From contig NZ_JANZYO010000003.1 of the NCBI RefSeq assembly GCF_025506335.1, positions 434,001 through 498,000 of the forward strand: a stretch of DNA of 64,000 nt. Reading direction: 5' to 3'. Made by a program: the position numbers and the translations under genes. The DNA is from Mumia quercus (GTDB lineage: Bacteria > Actinomycetota > Actinomycetes > Propionibacteriales > Nocardioidaceae). Shown here in pieces: positions 11,988 through 22,271 of this stretch. Position 1 is the first letter of the stretch; each line of letters begins with the position of its first letter. Under the pieces are notes generated by a model that was not told where the DNA came from, did not search any database, and saw only the letters and a list, made by a program, of their open reading frames with translations.

Positions 11988-12730
11988 AGATCACCGTTCG
12001 TGTGTGGCGTCAGGCCAACCCGTCCGCCGAGGGCAAGATGGTCGCCTACGACCTCGACCACGTCTCGGAGCACATGTCGTTCCTCGAGATGCTCGACGTG
12101 CTCAACGAGCGCCTCACCCTCGAGGGCGAGGAGCCGATCGCGTTCGACAGCGACTGCCGCGAGGGCATCTGCGGCATGTGCGGCCTGGTGATCAACGGCC
12201 TCGCCCACGGTCCTGAGCGCACGACCACGTGCCAGCTGCACATGCGTTCGTTCAAGGACGGCGACGTCATCGACATCGAGCCCTGGCGCTCCTCGTCGTT
12301 CCCGGTCGTGAAGGACCTGGTCGTCGACCGCGGCGCGTTCGACCGCATCATCGCGGCCGGCGGCTACATCAGCGCCCCGACGGGTTCGGCCCCGGAGGCC
12401 AACAACCTGCCGGTCCCGAAGGCCGACGCCGACCACGCGTTCGAGGCGGCGACGTGCATCGGCTGCGGCGCCTGCGTGGCCGCGTGCCCCAACGGCTCCG
12501 CGATGCTCTTCACCGCGGCGAAGATCACCCACCTCGGTCTGCTCCCTCAGGGACAGCCGGAGCGGACCTCGCGGGTCATCGGCATGGTGGAGCAGCACGA
12601 CGCCGAGGGCTTCGGCAACTGCACCAACATCGGTGAGTGCACGGCGGCCTGCCCCAAGGGCATCCCGCTGGACACGATCTCGCGCCTCAACCGCGACCTG
12701 CTCGGCGCCCTCGCGAAGGGCAAGGCCTGA
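11984..12730 (+). CDS. sdhB: succinate dehydrogenase iron-sulfur subunit
   Basis: Passes electrons from SdhA to the membrane anchor. In the 248-residue protein, Cys58, 63, 66 and 83 ([10 protein letters not shown] and TTCQ) bind the [2Fe-2S] cluster. [12 protein letters not shown] (C158, 161, 164, 168) and [14 protein letters not shown] (C213, 219, 223) bind the [4Fe-4S] and [3Fe-4S] clusters. GTG 11984 overlaps the sdhA stop by 4 nt and has GGAG about 6 nt upstream. A strong terminator follows, so sdhCAB is a self-contained operon. Confidence 0.95.
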
Positions 12731-12741
12731 CGGTCTCCCGT

Positions 12742-12785
12742 ACGACGGCCCCGCGGCTGCCTCACGGCGGCTGCGGGGCCGTCGT
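12742..12785 (+). terminator. terminator after sdhB
   Basis: Perfect 13-bp arms, ACGACGGCCCCGC at 12742-12754 and its complement at 12773-12785, enclose an 18-nt loop 11 bp after the sdhB stop. The run after it is only weakly T-rich (CTCGT), as is usual in such GC-rich genomes. Confidence 0.75.
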
Positions 12786-12828
12786 CTCGTCCGGCATCGC
12801 CCGGGCCCGCCTGCCGAACGCCGGGCGT

Positions 12829-12834
12829 TAGCCT
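12829..12834 (+). promoter_or_regulatory. -10 box, leaderless start
   Basis: TAGCCT is followed by 6 nt and ATG 12841. Confidence 0.55.
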
Positions 12835-12840
12835 GGGGGC

Positions 12841-14022
12841 ATGCCCACCCCTGCAGACCTCGTCTCGGCTGTCGATGCGCTCGTTCCCGACCTGCTCGAC
12901 GTCCGACGCGACCTGCACGCCCACCCCGAGCTTTCCTGGCAGGAGCACCGCACCACCGAGGTCGTCGCCCGGTGGCTGGACAAGTTCGGCATCGAGTCGA
13001 AGCGGCTCGACCCGACCGGCCTGGTCGCCGACATCGGTGAGCACGACGGGATGATCGTGGCGCTGCGGGCAGACCTCGACGCGCTCCCGGTCGCCGACAA
13101 GACCTCGGACCCGTGGCGCTCGACCGTCCCGGGTGTGGCGCACGCGTGCGGGCACGACGTGCACACCGCCGCCCTGCTCGGGGCCGCCGGCGCGCTCGCC
13201 CGCTTCTCCCGCGACGGCGGTCTTCCGGTCCGCGTGCGGCTGGTGTTCCAGCCCGCGGAGGAGGTCATGCCCGGCGGCGCCCTCGCCGTCCTGGCCGCCG
13301 GCGCCCTGTCCGGGGTCTCGCGGACGTTCGCGCTGCACTGCGACCCGTCGCTCGACGTCGGCCTCGTCGGGCTGCGCGAGGGTTCGATCACCGGCGCGGC
13401 CGACCGGGTCCGTATCCAGCTGACCGGCCGCGGCGGGCACACGTCGCGCCCGCACCTGACCCAGGACCTCACCTTCGCCCTGGCGACGCTGTGCACCCAG
13501 CTGCCGGCCGCGCTCTCGCGACGTCTCGACCCGCGCGCCGGTGCGAGCCTGGTCTGGGGCAGCATCAACGCCGGCAGCGCACCCAACGTCATCCCCGCGA
13601 CCGGCGAGGCCACCGGGACCCTGCGCATGCTCGACGCGACCGCTTGGCACGAGGCCGAGCACCTCGTACGGGCGCTGGTGCGCGAGATCGTCTCCCCGTA
13701 CGGGGTCGACGCCGAGGTCACCTACACGCAGGGGGTGCCGCCGGTGGTCAACGACGTCGAGTCGACCGAGATCCTGCGCGACGCGGCCGCGGTGGCGCTG
13801 GGCCCGAGCGCGGTGACGACGACGAGCCAGAGCCTCGGGGGAGAGGACTTCGCGTGGTTCGTGGAGTCGGTCCCCGGATCGATGGGCCGCCTCGGGACAC
13901 GCACGCCCGGCGGCCCCACGTACGACCTCCACCAGGGCAACCTGCGCGTCGACGAGCGGGCGGTCGCGATCGGTGCGAAGGTGCTCGCGATGGCGGCGCT
14001 GGCCAGCGCGGCGGTCGTCTGA
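12841..14022 (+). CDS. M20-family amidohydrolase
   Basis: A 393-residue metal-dependent amidohydrolase of the M20D type (hippurate hydrolase, IAA-amino-acid hydrolase, AmiA/AmiB-like). It opens with LLDVRRDLHAHPELSWQEH. The metal-binding residues lie in LRADLDALPV and VAHACGHDVHTAAL (about residue 100), in VFQPAEEVMPGG, and late in SLGGEDFAWF. The lid/dimerisation domain is at about 185-295. The substrate is not readable from sequence. In M. tuberculosis two such genes (amiA1, amiB1) sit beside deoD and lpdA, so linkage to this nucleoside region is conserved. Confidence 0.85.
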   Translation: MPTPADLVSAVDALVPDLLDVRRDLHAHPELSWQEHRTTEVVARWLDKFGIESKRLDPTGLVADIGEHDGMIVALRADLDALPVADKTSDPWRSTVPGVAHACGHDVHTAALLGAAGALARFSRDGGLPVRVRLVFQPAEEVMPGGALAVLAAGALSGVSRTFALHCDPSLDVGLVGLREGSITGAADRVRIQLTGRGGHTSRPHLTQDLTFALATLCTQLPAALSRRLDPRAGASLVWGSINAGSAPNVIPATGEATGTLRMLDATAWHEAEHLVRALVREIVSPYGVDAEVTYTQGVPPVVNDVESTEILRDAAAVALGPSAVTTTSQSLGGEDFAWFVESVPGSMGRLGTRTPGGPTYDLHQGNLRVDERAVAIGAKVLAMAALASAAVV

Positions 14023-14176
14023 CAGAGTGCCCGGAGGCCGCGACTACGGCAACCTTCGACAGCGTCCAGGCGGCGCGCCTGTGGGCAATCACCTGGCTCC
14101 GCCCCGGCTGGAGGCAAAGGTCGCCCACCAGGGTAACAAGTGAGTATCGGGTCTCCTTACGGCGAGGGGTTCGCCC

Positions 14177-14232
14177 TTGTGTCAAGGGGCGGCGGGGTTA
14201 TGGTTCGAAAATCCTCCGGGGCTGGCCCGGAG
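14177..14232 (+). promoter_or_regulatory. candidate promoter and leader hairpin
   Basis: In the 242-bp gap before the BMP lipoprotein gene, TTGTGT (14177-14182) and TATGGT (14199-14204) are separated by 16 bp, as expected for a housekeeping promoter. A small hairpin, CTCCGGG/CCCGGAG at 14214-14232, would lie at the very 5' end of the transcript. No known riboswitch core was recognised in the gap. Confidence 0.4.
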
Positions 14233-14264
14233 TGAGGAAACAAACTCGTGACTGAGGAGTCCTC

Positions 14265-15344
14265 TTGCGTCGAATGGGCAAGATCACCGCGCTGGCCGCG
14301 GTGGCCGTGCTGGCTCTGGCCGGCTGCGGCAGCGACGATGACAACGGCGACGACAAGAACGCCGGCAGCAGCAACACGCTGGACTGCGGCGTCGCCGATG
14401 GTGACGGCCCGAAGGTCGGCATCGCTTACGACGTGGGCGGACAGGGCGACAAGTCGTTCAACGACGCCGCCGCTGTCGGTGTGAAGAAGGCCGTCGACGA
14501 GCTCGGTGCGCAGTGCACCGAGGCCGAGGCGCAGGACGGCGAGGCCGAGTCGGCCCGCGAGGACCGCCTCCGTCAGCTCGCCGACGGTGGGCACAACCCG
14601 ATCGTCGCGGTCGGATTCCTCTACAGCGAGGCCGTCAACAAGGTCGCTCCGGACTACCCGGAGATCAACTTCGACGTCGTCGACGGCTTCGACCCCGACG
14701 ACCAGCCGAACGAGAACGTCGCCTACCTCACCTTCGCCGAGGAGCAGGGCTCCTTCCTCGTCGGTGCTGCGGCCGCGCTGAAGTCGAAGTCCGGCAACGT
14801 CGGCTTCGTCGGTGGCGTGAACTCCGACCTCATCAAGAAGTTCGAGGCCGGCTACACCGCGGGCGCCAAGGCCGTGAAGTCGGACATCGAGGTCCAGGTC
14901 AAGTACATCGAGGAGTCGGACGCGAGCGGCTTCAACGACCCGGCCGGCGGCAAGGCTGCGGCGACCGGCATGTTCGACCAGGGTGCTGACGTGGTCTACC
15001 ACGCGTCGGGCGGCTCGGGTGCGGGCGTGTTCCAGGCCGCGGTCGAGGCCGGCGACGGCATGTGGGCCATCGGCGTCGACTCCGACCAGTGGCAGACCGC
15101 CTCGGAGTCGGAGAAGCCGCACATCCTGACCTCGATGCTCAAGCGCGTCGACGTCGCGGCCTTCGACGCGATCAGCGCCGTGGCCGAGGGTTCGCCGCTG
15201 TCGGGCTACCAGACGTACGATCTGGCCAAGGACGGCGTCGGCTACGCCACCTCCGGCGGCTTCGTCGACGACATCATCGGCGACCTCGACGGCTACGCCG
15301 ATCAGATCAAGAGCGGCGAGATCAAGGTTCCGACCGCGCCGTGA
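14265..15344 (+). CDS. BMP-family nucleoside-binding lipoprotein
   Basis: The 359-residue extracytoplasmic substrate-binding lipoprotein of a nucleoside-type ABC importer (BmpA/PnrA family). The signal peptide ends in the lipobox LALAGC (Cys at about residue 20), followed by an acidic Asp/Asn/Gly linker. The mature part opens with VGIAYDVGGQGDKSFND, typical of the BMP family and including the conserved Asp that contacts the nucleoside, and contains the ligand-contact region SDQW late in the chain. TTG 14265 is used because GAGGAG lies 5 nt upstream; ATG 14274 is the alternative. The genes downstream (ATPase, two permeases, cdd, deoA) argue that the cargo is a nucleoside. Confidence 0.9.
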   Translation: MRRMGKITALAAVAVLALAGCGSDDDNGDDKNAGSSNTLDCGVADGDGPKVGIAYDVGGQGDKSFNDAAAVGVKKAVDELGAQCTEAEAQDGEAESAREDRLRQLADGGHNPIVAVGFLYSEAVNKVAPDYPEINFDVVDGFDPDDQPNENVAYLTFAEEQGSFLVGAAAALKSKSGNVGFVGGVNSDLIKKFEAGYTAGAKAVKSDIEVQVKYIEESDASGFNDPAGGKAAATGMFDQGADVVYHASGGSGAGVFQAAVEAGDGMWAIGVDSDQWQTASESEKPHILTSMLKRVDVAAFDAISAVAEGSPLSGYQTYDLAKDGVGYATSGGFVDDIIGDLDGYADQIKSGEIKVPTAP

Positions 15345-15390
15345 TCGCCTCGGAGGGCTCGCTGAGCAGCCCTCCACGGTGGTCGAGATG

Positions 15391-15421
15391 GGCCCGGGGT
15401 GGCGTGCTGCCGCCCCGGGCC
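15391..15421 (+). terminator. intra-operon hairpin, partial terminator
   Basis: Arms GGCCCGGGGTGGC and GCCGCCCCGGGCC pair over 13 bp with one G-U and a 5-nt loop, between the lipoprotein stop and the ATPase start. No T-run follows. Such hairpins commonly make the binding protein more abundant than the transporter by partial termination or 3'-end protection. Confidence 0.65.
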
Positions 15422-15454
15422 TGTGCCGCTTGACCGGTACTCAGAAGGAGCACG

Positions 15455-16956
<1,502 letters not shown>

Positions 16957-16960
<4 letters not shown>

Positions 16961-18051
16961 ACCGCCTGCGCAACGCCGGCGTGGCGATCGCTGCGCCACT
17001 CCTCGCGATCGCCTTCTCGCTCGCCGTCACGAGCATCGTCATCGAGATCTCCGGCGGCTCGGCCGGGGACTTCATCGGGATCATCTTCTCGTGGCCGGCC
17101 GACCGCATCCTGGTCAACATCGCGAACCAGACGTCGCTGATCTACCTGTCCGCGCTCGCGGCCGCGGTCGGCTTCCGGATGAACCTCTTCAACATCGGCG
17201 TCGAGGGTCAGTACCGCATGGCGGCCTACGCGGGCGCGCTGTTCGCCGGCGCTGCGCTGCTGCCGGGCGCCCTCAACGTCATCGGCTCGTTGCTCGTCGC
17301 GGTCGCCGCCGGCGCCGCGTGGGCCGGCATCGCCGGACTCCTCAAGGTCACGCGCGGCGTCAGCGAGGTCATCTCGACGATCATGCTGAACGCGATCGCC
17401 GTGACGATCACGGGCTACCTGCTCAGCACGTACGGGTTCAAGGCCGGCGACTCGCGCCGCACCACGGTGATCCCCGAGTCCAGCCAGGTCCCCGGCTGGC
17501 AGCCGTTCGACAAGTCGGCCGGCGAGGTCTGGACACTGGGCCTGCTGGCGGTCATCGCCGGTGTCGCGTTCTGGCTGGTGCTCAACAAGACCCGCTTCGG
17601 CTTCGACCTCCGCACGACGGGTCAGTCGGAGACCGCCGCCGTGGCGAGCGGCGTGAACACCAAGAAGATGACGCTGCTGACGCTGCTCATCTCCGGCGGC
17701 ATCGCCGGCCTGATCTGGATGCCGTCGCTGTTCGGCAGCGCCCACTACTACGGCACCACCTTCCAGGTCGGTCTCGGCTTCACCGGCATCGCGGTCGCCC
17801 TGCTCGGACGCAACCGAGCGCTGCCGATCGCGTTCGCCGCGCTGCTGTTCGCCTTCCTCAACGAGCAGTCGAACCGCCTCACGATCGAGGCCGGCATCTC
17901 CGTCGAGGTCATCCAGATCACCCAGGGCATCATCGTCCTCGCGGTCGTCATCGCCTACGAGCTCGTACGCCGCTACCGGCTGCGCGCCGAGGAGAAGCAG
18001 GTGGCCGAGGCGCCCCGTCCCGACGCGACCCCCGAGGAGGTCTCGGCATGA
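16957..18051 (+). CDS. nucleoside ABC transporter permease 1
   Basis: A 364-residue permease of the BPD_transp_2 family (RbsC/LivH/NupP-like), with about ten hydrophobic segments and the conserved stretch FRMNLFNIGVEGQYRMAA at about 70-87. It forms the membrane channel together with the next permease. It overlaps both the ATPase stop and the next start by 4 nt (ATGA), and AGGAGGA precedes the start. The last 20 residues are a charged cytoplasmic tail. Confidence 0.9.
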
Positions 18052-19307
18052 GCACCCTCGCCACCGAGACGGCACCCCCGCCGCCGCCGACTCCGTCCGC
18101 GTCGCTCGGACGCTCGTACCGCTGGCTCCTGGTCACGGTCGGCTTCATCGCGATCGTGTCCTCCGTCCGCGTCATCAGCGGTGCCAACGAGATCGACTCG
18201 GTCGGCACCATCCAGGCGGCGCTGATCGCGACCTGCCCGATCCTGCTCGCCGCTCTCGGTGGCGTGTGGGCCGAGCGGGCGGGCATCGTCAACATCGGCC
18301 TCGAGGGCCAGATGATCCTCGGCACCTGGGGCGCGGCCTACTTCACGTACTTCTACGGCCCGTGGGTCGGTCTGATCGGCGCGGCGCTCCTCGGCGCCGT
18401 CGGCGGCATCCTGCACGCGATCGCGACGGTCACCTTCGGCGTCGACCACATCGTCTCCGGTGTGGCGCTCAACATCATCGGCGCCGGCGCGGTCGCGTTC
18501 CTGGCGGAGGCCTACTTCCGCGACCTCGACGGCGGCGGCATCAAGCAGCTCACCGGGCTGCCGACGCCACCGCGGGTCGAGGTCCCGTGGCTCGGGGACG
18601 CCGCCGCGGAGCTGGCCGGCAAGCACTGGTTCGTGATCTCCGACGTCGCGGCCGTGGTCGCGGCGCTGACGCGCAACATGTCGATCATGGTCTACCTCGT
18701 CGCGGCCCTGGTCGTGTTCACCTCGTGGGTGCTCTGGAAGACGACCTTCGGTCTGCGGCTGCGCTCGTGCGGCGAGAACCCGCAGGCGGCGGAGACGCTG
18801 GGCGTCAACGTCTACCTCTTCAAGTACATCGCCGTGATCATCTCGGGCGTCTTCGCCGGCCTCGGCGGCTACATGCTCGTCCTGGTCTCCTCCAGCGGCT
18901 TCGTCACGGGCCAGACCGGCGGCCGCGGCTACATCGGCCTGGCCGCGATGATCTTCGGCAACTGGCGACCGTTCGGTGCGGCCGGTGCGGCGACGATGTT
19001 CGGCTACACCGACGCGATGCAGCTGCGCAACGCCGCAGCGGTGCACGCGCTGCTGCTGCTCGTCGCGCTCCTGCTGTTCGTCTTCGCCTTCCTGCGGATG
19101 CGCAAGGGCGACCGCAAGAACGGGATCCTGTTCGCGGTGCTGGGCGTGGCGTTCCTCGTCTGGTACCTGCTCAGCGACGAGGTCCCGCGCGAGTTCGCCG
19201 GCATGACCCCGTACGTCGCGACGCTCCTGGCACTCGCGCTCGCCACCCAACGGCTACGGATGCCCGCGGCCGACGGCAAGCCGTACCGCAAGGGACAAGC
19301 CGGATGA
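18048..19307 (+). CDS. nucleoside ABC transporter permease 2
   Basis: The 419-residue second permease of the importer. A Pro-rich cytoplasmic N-terminus (TAPPPPPTPSASLG) precedes the first helix. The conserved segment ERAGIVNIGLEGQMILG lies at about 75-91. Compared with typical NupQ-like permeases of about 310-330 residues, it has a Pro-rich N-terminus and extra hydrophobic segments after residue 330. It overlaps the previous and following genes by 4 nt, so cdd is translated with the importer. Confidence 0.9.
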   Translation: MSTLATETAPPPPPTPSASLGRSYRWLLVTVGFIAIVSSVRVISGANEIDSVGTIQAALIATCPILLAALGGVWAERAGIVNIGLEGQMILGTWGAAYFTYFYGPWVGLIGAALLGAVGGILHAIATVTFGVDHIVSGVALNIIGAGAVAFLAEAYFRDLDGGGIKQLTGLPTPPRVEVPWLGDAAAELAGKHWFVISDVAAVVAALTRNMSIMVYLVAALVVFTSWVLWKTTFGLRLRSCGENPQAAETLGVNVYLFKYIAVIISGVFAGLGGYMLVLVSSSGFVTGQTGGRGYIGLAAMIFGNWRPFGAAGAATMFGYTDAMQLRNAAAVHALLLLVALLLFVFAFLRMRKGDRKNGILFAVLGVAFLVWYLLSDEVPREFAGMTPYVATLLALALATQRLRMPAADGKPYRKGQAG

Positions 19308-19702
19308 CCGACGTCGACTGGGATCGCCTGCACGACGCCGCGGTCGAGGTCATGCGCCGCGCCTACGCGCCGTACTCGCACTATCCCGTGGGTGCTGCTG
19401 GGTTGACCGACGACGGCCGCCTCGTCGTGGGCTGCAACGTCGAGAACGCCGCGTACGGCGTCGGTCTGTGCGCGGAGTGCGGCATGGTGTCGTCGCTGCA
19501 CGCCACGGGCGGGGGCCGGCTCGTCGCCGTCGCGTGCGTCGACGGCTCGGAGGAGCCGGTGATGCCCTGCGGGCGCTGCCGCCAGCTGCTCTGGGAGAAC
19601 GGCGGTCCGACGATGCTCCTGCGCACCCCGCGAGGTGTCGTGCCGATGACCGAGGTGCTGCCCGACGCGTTCGACGACGGCGACCTCGGAGCACGGTCCT
19701 GA
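19304..19702 (+). CDS. cdd: cytidine deaminase
   Basis: Deaminates cytidine and deoxycytidine to uridine and deoxyuridine (cytoplasm, zinc enzyme). The 132-residue protein has the tetrameric-type zinc site: C56-A57-E58 in GLCAECGMVS, with E58 as proton shuttle, and C89 and C92 in PCGRCRQ. The substrate loop YSHYPVGAA and VGCNVENAAYG are conserved. ATG 19304 overlaps the permease stop by 4 nt, coupling uptake to the first catabolic step. Confidence 0.95.
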   Translation: MTDVDWDRLHDAAVEVMRRAYAPYSHYPVGAAGLTDDGRLVVGCNVENAAYGVGLCAECGMVSSLHATGGGRLVAVACVDGSEEPVMPCGRCRQLLWENGGPTMLLRTPRGVVPMTEVLPDAFDDGDLGARS

Positions 19703-19725
19703 GGCTCGCGGGCGATGATGATGCC

Positions 19726-20937
19726 GTGAAGACCGACGTCGACCTGAACGATCCTGCCTTCGTCGCCGACCCGTACCCGGTGCTCGCCGAGCTGCGCGCC
19801 GCCGGCCCCGTGCTGTGGCACGAGCCGAGCGGCCGCTGGCTGGCGACGACGCACGACGCGGTGAGCCAGACCCTGCGCAACCGCAGGCTCGGGCGGATCT
19901 GGACCGACTGGGAGCCGGTCGACGAGATGGAGCCGTTCAACGCGCTCCACCGCAACCAGATGATGGAGAACGAGCCGCCCGCCCACACCCGGTTGCGACG
20001 CCTCGTCGCCGGTGCGTTCGGGCGCGGCCACGTCGAGCGGATGCGCCCGCGCGTGGAGGAGCTGACGGCACGCCTGCTCGACGGGCTGTCCGGCACGGTC
20101 GACATCCTGGGCGACTACGCCGAGCCGCTGCCTGTGTACGTGATCTGCGACCTGCTCGGTGTCCCCGGAGACGACCACGCCCAGCTGCGGACGTGGTCGC
20201 AGGGCATCGTCCACATGTACGAGCAGGGAGTGGGTGAGGAGACCAAGCGCGAGGCCATCGCCGCCAGCGTGGCGTTCAGCGAGTACGTCGCCGCGCTGGT
20301 CGCGGAGCGCAAGGCGCAGATGGCCCGCGGCATCCGGGGCGACGACCTGCTCACCGACCTGATCGCCGAGCGGGACCCCGAGTCCGGCGGCGCCGCACGC
20401 CTGAGCGAGGACGAGCTGGTGGCGACGGTCGTGCTGCTGCTCAACGCCGGGCACGAGGCCTCGGTGAACGTCTTCGGCAACGGCGTGCACGCGCTGCTGT
20501 CCCACCCGGCGCAGCGCGACCGCGTGCTGTCCGGCGAGGTCTCGGTCGCGACCGCGCTCGAGGAGCTCATCCGCTACGACGCGCCGCTGCAGCTGTTCGA
20601 GCGCACGGCGACCGAGGACGTGGACGTCGCCGGCACGACCGTCCGCGCCGGCCAGAAGGTCGCGTGCCTGATGGGCTCGGCCAACCGGGACGCCGCGGTC
20701 TTCGCCGACGCGGACGCGTTCGACGTGTCGCGCGACCCCAACCCCCACGTCGGGTTCGGGATGGGGCTGCACTTCTGCCTGGGCGCACCGCTGGCGCGCA
20801 TGGAGCTCGAGATCTCGCTCAGCCGGCTTCTCGAGCGTTTCCCGCGCCTGGAGCTCACCGGTGTCGCGCCGCGACGCCCCACGTGGGTCCTGCGCGGGTT
20901 CGAAGGTGTCGAGATCGATCTTGGGGAGGCCGCATGA
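19726..20937 (+). CDS. cytochrome P450 in the nucleoside operon
   Basis: A 403-residue bacterial class I P450. The I-helix oxygen-binding motif reads NAGHEAS (usual form AGxET), ExxR appears as EELIRY, and the haem loop as GFGMGLHFCLG with Cys351 as axial ligand. GTG 19726 was chosen; GATGAT 6 nt upstream could be a -10 box. It starts 23 bp after cdd and its stop overlaps deoA by 4 nt, so it is translated with nucleoside catabolism genes. No ferredoxin or ferredoxin reductase is visible beside it. The substrate is unknown; a modified nucleoside or an imported purine/pyrimidine derivative is a guess from context only. Confidence 0.92.
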   Translation: MKTDVDLNDPAFVADPYPVLAELRAAGPVLWHEPSGRWLATTHDAVSQTLRNRRLGRIWTDWEPVDEMEPFNALHRNQMMENEPPAHTRLRRLVAGAFGRGHVERMRPRVEELTARLLDGLSGTVDILGDYAEPLPVYVICDLLGVPGDDHAQLRTWSQGIVHMYEQGVGEETKREAIAASVAFSEYVAALVAERKAQMARGIRGDDLLTDLIAERDPESGGAARLSEDELVATVVLLLNAGHEASVNVFGNGVHALLSHPAQRDRVLSGEVSVATALEELIRYDAPLQLFERTATEDVDVAGTTVRAGQKVACLMGSANRDAAVFADADAFDVSRDPNPHVGFGMGLHFCLGAPLARMELEISLSRLLERFPRLELTGVAPRRPTWVLRGFEGVEIDLGEAA

Positions 20938-22223
20938 CCATCGGCAGGCACGACGCCGTCGAGGTGATCGCGGTGAAGCGGGACGGGAACGTCCTGACGG
21001 ACTCGCAGATCGACTGGGTCGTCGACGGGTTCACGTCGGGCGAGGTCGCCGACGTGCAGATGGCGTCGCTGGCGATGGCGATCGTCCTCAACGGCATGGA
21101 GTTCGGCGAGATCGCACGCTGGACGGACGCGATGATCCGCAGCGGGGAGCGGATGGACTTCTCCGGGCTGTCGTGGCCGACGGCCGACAAGCACTCGACG
21201 GGAGGGGTCGGCGACAAGATCACGCTGCCGCTCGCACCGCTGGTCGCCGCGTGCGGCGTCGCGGTGCCCCAGCTGTCGGGCCGTGGGCTCGGGCACACCG
21301 GCGGGACGCTGGACAAGCTCGAGTCGATCCCCGGCTGGCGTGCCGACCTCACGAACGACGAGATGATGCGCCAGCTCGAGGACGTGGGTGCGGTCATCTG
21401 CGCCGCGGGCGCGGGTCTGGCCCCGGCGGACAAGAAGCTCTACGCGCTGCGCGACGTGACCGGGACGGTCGAGTCGATCCCGCTGATCGCGAGCTCGATC
21501 ATGAGCAAGAAGATCGCCGAGGGCACGGGGGCGCTCGTGCTCGACGTGAAGGTCGGGTCCGGTGCCTTCATGAAGGACCTCGACGCGGCACGCGAGCTCG
21601 CTCGTACGATGGTCGCCCTCGGCAAGGACGCCGGTGTCGACACCCGCGCGCTCGTCACCGACATGTCGACCCCTCTCGGGATGACCGCCGGCAACGCGCT
21701 CGAGGTCGCGGAGTCCGTCGAGGTGCTCGCAGGCGGGGGACCGGCCGACGTCGTCGAGCTGACCGTGGCGCTCGCGCGCGAGATGCTCTCGGCCGCGGGC
21801 CGCGAGGACGTCGACCCTGCGGACGTGCTCGCCTCCGGGCGTGCGATGGACGTGTGGCGTCGCATGATCGCCGCGCAGGGCGGCGACCCCGACGCCGAGC
21901 TGCCGCACGCCTCCGACATCCAGGTCGTCGCCGCCGACCGTGACGGCTACGTCGGCCGGGTCGACGCGATGGCGGTCGGGCTCGCCGCGTGGCGCCTCGG
22001 AGCCGGTCGCTCGCGCCCGGGGGAGTCGGTGCAGGCCGGTGCCGGCGTCGAGCTGCACGTACGCCCGGGTGACCGCGTCCGTACGGGCCAGCCGCTGATG
22101 ACGCTGCACACCGACGAGCCCGCGCGCTTCTCGCGCGCGCTGGCGGCGCTGGAGGGCGGTTACGACGTCGTGGACACCGCACCGGCTCCGCGGACGAACC
22201 CGGTGCTCGAGCGCATCGCCTAG
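20934..22223 (+). CDS. deoA: thymidine phosphorylase
   Basis: Phosphorolyses thymidine or deoxyuridine to the base and deoxyribose 1-phosphate. The 429-residue protein has KHSTGGVGDK (phosphate site, about residue 85) and SGRGLGHTGGTLDKLE at about 110-125, both diagnostic of the thymidine/pyrimidine-nucleoside phosphorylase family. Its C-terminal pyrimidine phosphorylase domain includes VRPGDRVRTGQPL. ATG 20934 overlaps the P450 stop by 4 nt. A short gap then leads to add, which has its own promoter. Confidence 0.95.
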   Translation: MTIGRHDAVEVIAVKRDGNVLTDSQIDWVVDGFTSGEVADVQMASLAMAIVLNGMEFGEIARWTDAMIRSGERMDFSGLSWPTADKHSTGGVGDKITLPLAPLVAACGVAVPQLSGRGLGHTGGTLDKLESIPGWRADLTNDEMMRQLEDVGAVICAAGAGLAPADKKLYALRDVTGTVESIPLIASSIMSKKIAEGTGALVLDVKVGSGAFMKDLDAARELARTMVALGKDAGVDTRALVTDMSTPLGMTAGNALEVAESVEVLAGGGPADVVELTVALAREMLSAAGREDVDPADVLASGRAMDVWRRMIAAQGGDPDAELPHASDIQVVAADRDGYVGRVDAMAVGLAAWRLGAGRSRPGESVQAGAGVELHVRPGDRVRTGQPLMTLHTDEPARFSRALAALEGGYDVVDTAPAPRTNPVLERIA

Positions 22224-22259
22224 AGGTCGGTGCCCGGATCGCGGGCGGGGGTGCGCAGA

Positions 22260-22265
22260 TAGGCT
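22260..22265 (+). promoter_or_regulatory. -10 box, leaderless start of add
   Basis: TAGGCT is followed by 6 nt and ATG 22272; there is no Shine-Dalgarno. Confidence 0.6.
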
Positions 22266-22271
22266 GGTCCG

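Noticed and set aside
14201-14216. tRNA T-loop-like string GGTTCGAAAATCC
   Set aside because: No matching acceptor, anticodon or D-arm could be folded around it, and the T-loop carries extra bases; more likely the 5' end of the BMP mRNA.
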